Below are positions 6,887 to 11,073 of a stretch of 11,073 nt of DNA, one piece after another. Positions within the stretch are counted from its first letter, which is position 1. Each line of letters opens with the position of its first letter. The notes under the pieces were generated by a model, which ran no database searches, had not been told where the DNA came from, and worked only from the letters and a program-made list of their open reading frames with translations. The DNA is from JBBSDV01 sp038240335 (lineage in GTDB: Bacteria > Chloroflexota > Dehalococcoidia > DSTF01 > JACRBR01), in NCBI GenBank assembly GCA_038240335.1, contig JBBSDV010000107.1:1-11073 (forward strand), read 5' to 3'. The translations under genes and the position numbers were made by a program.

Positions 6887-7081
6887 GTCATCCTCCATCG
6901 CTATGCGGCAGTAGGGCTACTCATTGCCCGCATCGTCGACGCAGGCTTTCAGCGGCGCGCGGTGCGTTGCGCACACATGCGGACGAAACGGCGACGCAAT
7001 CATACGGACTGCTGCGATACTCACGAACAGCGTAGTGCAACCCGAACTCGCCGCAAAGAGATGCGCGAAGCATTGGCATCT

Positions 7082-7099
7082 GAACGCGCCCGAGCGTTC
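7082..7099 (-). terminator. Hairpin immediately after the mycothiol-synthase-like gene
   Basis: GAACGC (7082-7087) pairs with GCGTTC (7094-7099) around a six-base loop, starting three bases beyond the stop codon of the acetyltransferase gene. There is no T-run on the - strand side. It may end or stabilise that transcript, but a chance GC-rich inverted repeat is possible. Confidence 0.3.
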
Positions 7100-7102
7100 G
7101 CC

Positions 7103-8053
7103 TCAGGCCGCAGCGATGCCGACGCGTTCGCCTGGGGAAACGAGGAGCGGACGCGTGTAACAAACGTCGACGTGGTGGTGGTGGAACCCGCTCGATTCGT
7201 ACAGGCGCACCGCCGCATCATTCGCCTGATCGACGTAGATGGCCGCCGCGTCCACCTTCCGCGCCCGCAGTCGCCACAGCGCCTCGCCGACGAGGTACCG
7301 GCCCAGGCCGCGGCCCTGGTACTCCGGCAGCGCCCCGATGACGTAGATCTCGCCCACCCGGCCGTCGTCGCCGCGTTCTTCCACCTTCAGCCAGCAGAAT
7401 CCGGCCGCCCGGCCATCGACTTCGAGCAGCAGCACGTCGTTCGCGTCGAACCACGGCTGCGCCATCCGCGCTCGCAGATCGTCGAGCGTCCACGCACCGT
7501 TCTCGGGATGTCCGGCGAAGATGCGGTTGTTCAGCGAAAGCAGCGGTTCGTCGTCAACGCCGGCGACGAAGGCCCGTAGCCGCACGCCTGCAGGCGCCGG
7601 CTCGTGCCGGACGTCCCGCATGTGGCGGTGCAGGTGGAGCAATCTTCGTGCCGAGTGGAACCCGAACTCGGCGGCAATGCGCGCGCTCGCCGGATTATCG
7701 TTGTAGGCCCAAAGATCGAGCCGCAGCGCCTGCTGGTCCCGCGCGTGATCGATCGCCTGCGAGAGCAACATGCGCCCGATGCCGCGCCGCCGGTGCATCG
7801 GATGCACTACGAACTCGCAGGATGCGCGCCGATCTTCGCCCTCGCCATAGGTGACCGTGTGGGCGTACCCCGTCAGTTCGCTATCCGAAAACGAAAGCAC
7901 CGCCGCCCCAAGGTCGCCGCCCCGCTGCATCCGCAGGAACTTGTGCTCGCCCAGAGGCTCGTGCCCGTCCGCGCGCGTTGCCGCCGAGAGCAGCACGGGG
8001 AGCTGTTCGAGGTGCTGCGCGTCGAGTTGGGGTACGATTTCGATGTGTCGCAT
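7103..8053 (-). CDS. mshD: Tandem GNAT acetyltransferase resembling mycothiol synthase
   Basis: MshD transfers acetyl from acetyl-CoA to cysteinyl-glucosaminyl-inositol, completing the thiol cofactor mycothiol. The 316-residue product has two GNAT domains, as MshD does, and the usual length. The N-terminal domain carries the acetyl-CoA loop HRRRGIGRML at 87-96. The C-terminal domain has YQGRGLGRYLVGEAL at 245-259 and GEIYVIGALPE at 234-244. Strongly MshD-like blocks are LNNRIFAGHPENGAWTL (174-190), AQPWFDANDVLLLEV (198-212), GFCWLKV (218-224) and YVDQANDAAVRLYESSGF (273-290), ending in VDVCYTRP. The ATG at 8053 fits a GGGAA eight bases upstream and a TACAAT promoter. The open frame extends to 8530, but that part overlaps the divergent gene. 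No other mycothiol gene is present, so a related GNAT with another substrate is possible; the symbol rests on similarity only. Confidence 0.82.
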   Translation of the reverse strand: MRHIEIVPQLDAQHLEQLPVLLSAATRADGHEPLGEHKFLRMQRGGDLGAAVLSFSDSELTGYAHTVTYGEGEDRRASCEFVVHPMHRRRGIGRMLLSQAIDHARDQQALRLDLWAYNDNPASARIAAEFGFHSARRLLHLHRHMRDVRHEPAPAGVRLRAFVAGVDDEPLLSLNNRIFAGHPENGAWTLDDLRARMAQPWFDANDVLLLEVDGRAAGFCWLKVEERGDDGRVGEIYVIGALPEYQGRGLGRYLVGEALWRLRARKVDAAAIYVDQANDAAVRLYESSGFHHHHVDVCYTRPLLVSPGERVGIAAA

Positions 8054-8114
8054 ATCAGGAATTCCCGCGGGAGTATCGGCACGAGACGGCAGTTCCGACA
8101 GATCTTCCCTTCCT

Positions 8115-8144
8115 ATTGTAGTTGCAACTGATTGCAGCCGGCAA
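8115..8144 (-). promoter_or_regulatory. Candidate promoter of the mycothiol-synthase-like gene with embedded palindrome
   Basis: On the - strand, TTGCCG (8144-8139) is followed after 18 bp by TACAAT (8120-8115). These match 4 of 6 and 5 of 6 consensus positions. Transcription would start near 8108 and leave a leader of about 55 bases. The perfect palindrome AGTTGCAACT (8120-8129) lies between the boxes and could be an operator for a dimeric regulator. This is inference from sequence alone. Confidence 0.45.
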
Positions 8145-8212
8145 ACACGTCCCGCTCGACTGCGGACCTCGCGGCATACCGTATCAGACGAACACCAAGA
8201 GGCTCGCTCCGA

Positions 8213-8872
8213 ATGCTCACCCGGCTCGCCGCTCTCATTCGTGAATTCCTCGTGTACCTCTGGTTCGCGATCGTCGGGCCCGCCGTCAACGATCCCGACG
8301 AACCGCGCCTGTTCCGGATCGCGCCCGATATCGCCGCTCAACACGCCGCCGCCGAATCGAGGGCAGCGCACGAGCGGCCGCTCGCCCGCCACGAAGCCTC
8401 CGTCGGCGCCGCTCGAGCGATGAACGCTGCCCTTGAAAAGCAAGCGGCCGCGCGACGTCCGCCGCCCGCAGCGGTCGGACCGATTGGAGGTGCGCCTCCA
8501 TCGGCCGATGTTGTAGCATCGGCTATTCACCCCGACATCACATCGCTTCAGGAGGCTCTCGTGGCCGGCTCATTTCTCTCGCAGCTCGAGCAGCGCACGC
8601 AGCAAGTCAAGATCACCCTCGCGAACCTCGAGGCTGAGAAGACGCGAATCGAGGGCCTGATCAACCAGATCCAACCGCTCGTGCCGCAATACGACGCCCT
8701 GCTCCAGGCCGAACACGACTTGCAGCAGTCGCAGGTGCGGTTCGAGGATCTACGCCCCGAACCGTCGGTCGACGCGGACGCCACGTCTCAAGAGGAAACA
8801 GTCTGGGAGAACCCCGACCCCCAACCAGAAGGCGATCACAAGGATCCATCCGAACAGAACTGGGAGCGGTAA
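8213..8872 (+). CDS. Hypothetical membrane-anchored coiled-coil protein
   Basis: I do not recognise the family. With ATG at 8213 (AGAGG about ten bases upstream) the product has 219 residues. A hydrophobic N-terminal segment after two arginines (LVYLWFAIVGPAV, about 13-25) looks like a signal anchor with the rest probably outside the core of the membrane. A charged alanine-rich stretch and an Ala/Pro linker (about 78-105) follow. Next comes a heptad-like coiled coil (SFLSQLEQRTQQVKITLANL from 120, then KTRIEGLINQIQPLVPQYDA to about 172), then an acidic, Glu/Asp/Pro-rich tail. An internal GTG at 8561 has AGGAGG five bases upstream, so the coiled-coil half could also be made as a separate 103-residue protein. 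Two hairpins lie just before that site. The open frame reaches back to 8132 with another ATG, but that part lies in promoter-like DNA of the divergent gene. Confidence 0.65.
   Translation: MLTRLAALIREFLVYLWFAIVGPAVNDPDEPRLFRIAPDIAAQHAAAESRAAHERPLARHEASVGAARAMNAALEKQAAARRPPPAAVGPIGGAPPSADVVASAIHPDITSLQEALVAGSFLSQLEQRTQQVKITLANLEAEKTRIEGLINQIQPLVPQYDALLQAEHDLQQSQVRFEDLRPEPSVDADATSQEETVWENPDPQPEGDHKDPSEQNWER
8480..8523 (+). repeat. Two adjacent inverted repeats inside the coiled-coil gene, ahead of an internal ribosome site
   Basis: The first (8480-8504) pairs CCGA plus TGGAGG with CCTCCATCGG around the loop TGCG, giving ten pairs and one bulged T. The second (8504-8523) pairs GCCGATG with CATCGGC around TTGTAG, giving seven pairs. 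They meet at 8504. They sit in the low-complexity linker region, 38 bases before the internal GTG at 8561 with its strong AGGAGG. They could form structured mRNA or mark a gene boundary. Confidence 0.5.
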
Positions 8873-9281
8873 CGCTGCCGCGCATGCCCGAGGCGTCGTA
8901 CGCGCGCTAGTAATCCGCCCGCCACGCTCCACGCGAAGCACGGCGGACGCGCAGCCACCAACGTCACCCTTCGCGCCCTCGCACGTGACAAAAGGCGAAC
9001 GCAGCGCCGGCTTGTCATGCAGAGCGCCAGCGAAGCATCTCGTCCCGAAGCGTTCGAAATAAACGGTCGCGACAGCATCGCCCACGTGCGACTCTCATTC
9101 AGGTGGTAGCGCTGCATCGCGTTCGACGCACCCGACGAGAAACGCCGCGTGCGAGCCCATCACCATCACCCGTCGCGTCCTCCGCGCGTTCGCAATAAAA
9201 CGCAGACACGCGAATAGCGCGCTGTATCCTGATACCGGCAACTCATCGGCATCGACACATGCCTCACATAAGGACAGAGCG
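8873..9281. other. About 400 bp without a convincing gene
   Basis: Both strands have short open frames here, but none has a good ribosome site, recognisable motif or sustained third-position GC bias. The stretch includes scattered stops in the + frames. The promoter and ribosome site of the downstream hydrolase lie in its right part. A weak promoter candidate is CAGACA (9203-9208), 16 bp from TATCCT (9225-9230), which would leave a leader of about 45 bases. I see no RNA gene, repeat array or mobile element. Confidence 0.55.
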
Positions 9282-10304
9282 ATGACCACCGGCGTCGAGA
9301 CCAAGTATCCCCTGCAGATCATGGACGGCCTCTACCAGCTCCGCGTCCCGATCCCCAACAACCCGCTCGGCTGGGTGCTGCCGTACCTCATCGAGGGTCG
9401 CGACGGCTGGACGCTCGTCGACTGTGGTTGGAACGTGCCCGAGGCGTTCGATTCGCTTGAACAGCAACTCAACGATGCGGGCGTCGGCTTCGGCAAACTC
9501 AAGACGCTGCTCGTCACCCATATCCACCCCGACCACTACGGTCTCGCCGGCCAGGTGAAGGAGCGCAGCAACGCCCGGATCATCATCCACCAGCGTGAGC
9601 GCGATCTCATCCGCTCCCGCTATAAGCATCCGGAGCAACTGCTCGCGACGATCGGTGACTGGTTGCTGATGCACGGCGTCCCTGCCGGCAGCATGGACGA
9701 CATGAAGACATCCGCGATGCCCGTCCGTGCCTTCGTCGACCCCGTCGAGCCCGACGAGGTCGTTTGGGGCGGCGAGCACCTCGCCATCGGCCGCTTCGAC
9801 TTCGAGATCTGGTGGACGCCAGGTCACTCGCCCGGCCACATCTGCTTTCTCGAGCGAGGCAAGAAGTTCATCCTCACCGGCGATCACGTCCTCCCCACGA
9901 TCACGCCGAACATCAGCGTCCATCCGCAGCAGCAGGGCAACCCGCTCGGCGACTACATTGCCTCGCTCAAGCGTCTCGAAGATCTCGATGTCGATCTCGT
10001 CCTGCCCGCCCACGAATACAGCTTCCCCGACCTTCGCGCGCGTCTGCGCAGCATCGAGCAGCATCACACCGAGCGGCTGGGCGAGATGATCGCCTGCCTC
10101 GGCGATCAGCCACGCACCGCCTACGATGTGGCGCGAGCGGTGAAGTGGGTGACGGGCACGTACGACAGCTTTTCGCCGTGGATGCAGCGCGCCGCCCTCG
10201 GCGAGACGCTATCGCATCTCGACTACCTCGTCCTCGAAGATCGCCTCCACAAGTTCCTGGAGGGCGGCATCCAGTACTACCAGCTAGCGCCGTCCGCCGG
10301 TTGA
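9282..10304 (+). CDS. Metallo-beta-lactamase-fold hydrolase
   Basis: The 340-residue product is a binuclear metal hydrolase of the glyoxalase II/LACTB2-like type. The metal ligands are visible: THIHPDHYG at 79-87 (H80, H82, D84, H85), TPGHSPGH at 179-186 (H182), LTGDHVL at 198-204 (D201) and LPAHEYSF at 241-248 (H244). The N-terminal part (WVLPYLIEGRDGWTLVDCGW, 31-50) is the usual first beta-hairpin. About 85 residues after the metal core (from HHTERL to the end) look like the helical or winged-helix C-terminal domain seen in LACTB2-type enzymes. The substrate cannot be told; thioesters, lactones, phosphodiesters and RNA are all known in this superfamily. ATG at 9282 has AAGGA at 9270-9274, seven bases upstream. 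It appears monocistronic, followed by a hairpin. Confidence 0.92.
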   Translation: MTTGVETKYPLQIMDGLYQLRVPIPNNPLGWVLPYLIEGRDGWTLVDCGWNVPEAFDSLEQQLNDAGVGFGKLKTLLVTHIHPDHYGLAGQVKERSNARIIIHQRERDLIRSRYKHPEQLLATIGDWLLMHGVPAGSMDDMKTSAMPVRAFVDPVEPDEVVWGGEHLAIGRFDFEIWWTPGHSPGHICFLERGKKFILTGDHVLPTITPNISVHPQQQGNPLGDYIASLKRLEDLDVDLVLPAHEYSFPDLRARLRSIEQHHTERLGEMIACLGDQPRTAYDVARAVKWVTGTYDSFSPWMQRAALGETLSHLDYLVLEDRLHKFLEGGIQYYQLAPSAG

Positions 10305-10399
10305 TCGCGACGTTCGTCCCGCTCGGAAAGCGGCAAGGTGGCGCTGTGAGCGTCCGAGGGGCTGCACGTAATCGAGCGACCGATTCTCGATCCGTGCGG

Positions 10400-10417
10400 C
10401 GCGGGCTTTCACCCGCG
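10400..10417 (+). terminator. GC-rich hairpin with pyrimidine-rich tail after the hydrolase gene
   Basis: CGCGGG (10400-10405) pairs perfectly with CCCGCG (10412-10417) around a six-base loop CTTTCA. It is followed by TTCCTCCTCT rather than a pure T-run. It lies about 95 bases after the hydrolase stop and before the convergent small gene, a suitable place to end the + strand transcript. Confidence 0.45.
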
Positions 10418-10469
10418 TTCCTCCTCTGCACCGCGACTCAGCTTGGGGAGATGCCGCCCGAAGTGCGCG

Positions 10470-10766
10470 CTATTCGATGAATGTCTCCTCGACGATCACG
10501 ATTACCGTCTCGTCACCGTCGCCAGTCCCGGCTGATCGGCCGCCGATGCCCGACGTCGGGCCGCCCGTTTGGCGCGCGCCGTTCATCACCGATTTCGACT
10601 TGTCGAGATCGGTGATGATCCGCTTGACGGCCTCCTCGTCACGCTTCATCTCCTGCCGCCACGTGAAGTTCTCGGTGTTCGAGATCTCCGGCTTCAGCTC
10701 CGACACGTATTGCGTCAGGATGCGGTGAAGCAGGTCGACTTCGTTCGGTTCGATGGAAAGCTGCAT
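10470..10766 (-). CDS. Small conserved protein of unknown function (98 residues)
   Basis: The first 55 residues look like a widespread small helical domain: LSIEPNEVDLLHRILTQYVS, then ELKPEISNTENFTWRQEMKR, and AVKRIITDLDK. I recognise the pattern (a Leu-rich helix, then an acidic stretch with EI-x-TEN/D and a following Arg) from many small bacterial proteins annotated only as hypothetical or DUF. No function is established to my knowledge. The remaining 40 residues are a glycine/serine-rich linker and a valine/glutamate C-terminus (ETVIVIVEETFIE). ATG at 10766 has AGGAG eight bases upstream, an excellent ribosome site. The frame is open to 10898, but that part holds an 18-bp palindrome and lacks a better start. 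A weak -10 (TACACT at 10805-10800) lies about 35 bases upstream. Confidence 0.8.
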   Translation of the reverse strand: MQLSIEPNEVDLLHRILTQYVSELKPEISNTENFTWRQEMKRDEEAVKRIITDLDKSKSVMNGARQTGGPTSGIGGRSAGTGDGDETVIVIVEETFIE

Positions 10767-10847
10767 GCCGTAGTCTCCTCTCGGTCGTCCCCTGATCGGA
10801 GTGTAGTGCGTGCGGCGTAGCGTTCTCGTGGCAGTTTTGCGAAACGC

Positions 10848-10863
10848 GTTGCACACCTGCAAC
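10848..10863. repeat. Inverted repeat GTTGCA-N4-TGCAAC
   Basis: GTTGCA (10848-10853) and TGCAAC (10858-10863) are perfect half-sites separated by CACC. It lies about 80-100 bases upstream of the small conserved gene on the - strand. The size and spacing suit an operator for a dimeric regulator, but no regulator gene is nearby. Confidence 0.45.
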
Positions 10864-10881
10864 ATGCTCACGAACGATCGG

Positions 10882-10899
10882 CGTGTCGTCGACGACACG
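10882..10899. repeat. Perfect 18-bp palindrome
   Basis: CGTGTCGTC (10882-10890) is followed directly by its exact reverse complement GACGACACG (10891-10899), with no spacer. GAACG and CGTTC flank it imperfectly. A perfect spacer-less palindrome of this length is unlikely by chance at a given site. It could be a regulator or recombinase binding site, and it lies upstream of the small conserved gene and next to the repeats at the right edge. Confidence 0.6.
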
Positions 10900-10941
10900 T
10901 TCCTCGTTTACCGTCGCGGCGTCACCGGCCATCCTGTCATA

Positions 10942-10984
10942 GAGCAGTGATTGTGTCACCTCAAGTGAGCAGTGAATCTGTCAC
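10942..10984. repeat. Two 18-bp direct repeats, 25-bp period, possible insertion-sequence end
   Basis: GAGCAGTGATTGTGTCAC (10942-10959) and GAGCAGTGAATCTGTCAC (10967-10984) agree at 16 of 18 bases. Each contains a GTGA-N5-TCAC dyad. Such repeated subterminal motifs occur at the ends of several insertion sequences (IS21-type ends carry multiple transposase-binding repeats, for example). A TGTCA stretch at 10935 could be the tip. No transposase reading frame can be shown in the 90 bases that remain, so the assignment is tentative. A tandem operator is the alternative. Confidence 0.45.
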
Positions 10985-11073
10985 TTGGATGTCCGTGTGG
11001 AGATGATAGTCTGCGGTTGGGAAAAGGAACGAGGGGCTTCGGCGCTGGATCGCTGCGGTCCTTTGTTCTTGTC
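10985..11073. other. Right edge, no assignable gene
   Basis: Only 89 bases remain to the window end. A + strand frame is open from an ATG at 11002 to the edge, but it has no properly spaced ribosome site (GGAG abuts the ATG) and is too short to identify. If the direct repeats just before it mark an insertion-sequence end, a transposase gene would be expected beyond the window. Confidence 0.3.

Noticed and set aside
6962..6974. Short hairpin GTGCG-TTG-CGCAC between the GNAT and zinc-ribbon genes
   Set aside because: A five-pair stem with no T-run, common by chance in sequence this GC-rich.
6764..8131. Two + strand open frames (6764-7579 and 7604-8131)
   Set aside because: They run antisense to the zinc ribbon and the tandem GNAT protein and have no motif or ribosome site.
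8750..9117. Overlapping - strand frames of 111 and 93 residues in the gap before the hydrolase
   Set aside because: They have no ribosome site and no motif. The first partly overlaps the coiled-coil gene, and codon bias is not sustained.
10639..10932. - strand frame starting at 10932 (MAGDAATVNEERVVDDTP...)
   Set aside because: The first 50 residues look somewhat protein-like, but it has no good ribosome site, crosses the 18-bp palindrome and runs out of frame through the well-supported 98-residue gene. It could be a decayed remnant but cannot be supported.
1..11073. CRISPR arrays, tRNA or rRNA genes, toxin-antitoxin pairs, phage genes
   Set aside because: I found no regularly repeated units beyond the two copies at 10942-10984 and no cloverleaf or rRNA sequence. 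The zeta-like fold at 1555-2166 has no antitoxin partner and lies inside a biosynthetic operon.

Overview
The window is very GC-rich, with strong G/C bias at third codon positions, frequent GTG/TTG starts and short translational overlaps. No rRNA or tRNA is visible. The histidine-gene sequences, a mycothiol-synthase-like tandem acetyltransferase and an Rv2578c-type radical SAM protein fit either a GC-rich Chloroflexota bacterium (my preference, from the style of HisC and HolA) or an actinobacterium. This placement is an impression from reading the proteins, not a phylogenetic result.

Layout. Positions 1-2768 hold the end of a histidine operon on the + strand: the C-terminal part of hisD, complete hisC, a small P-loop kinase-like gene, and hisB. 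Every junction is a start/stop overlap, so the kinase gene is translationally locked between two histidine biosynthesis genes. After a 203-bp gap comes a stand-alone radical SAM gene of the spore-photoproduct-lyase/Rv2578c type (2972-3868). Its promoter has a good TTGACA box and, between -35 and -10, a near-consensus Gram-positive-type LexA (SOS) box. A small hypothetical gene (4072-4437) and holA (DNA polymerase III delta, 4546-5580) follow. holA ends at a strong hairpin that separates it from a convergent block.

The block 5699-8053 is on the - strand. Reading against the numbering, it holds a two-GNAT-domain mycothiol-synthase-like gene, a 53-aa four-cysteine zinc-ribbon protein, and an orphan oligopeptide/dipeptide ABC ATPase with the C-terminal cysteine cluster typical of OppD/DppD. 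Divergent from the acetyltransferase is a membrane-anchored coiled-coil protein (8213-8872). Then come about 400 bp with no convincing gene, a metallo-beta-lactamase-fold hydrolase (9282-10304) with a candidate terminator, and a convergent small conserved protein (10470-10766, -).

The right edge (10767-11073) has no convincing gene. It holds several inverted repeats, including a perfect 18-bp palindrome, and two 18-bp direct repeats that may be the end of an insertion sequence continuing outside the window.

The most interesting observations are the predicted SOS control of the radical SAM gene and the coupled kinase inside the histidine operon. The rest is mostly ordinary housekeeping sequence.
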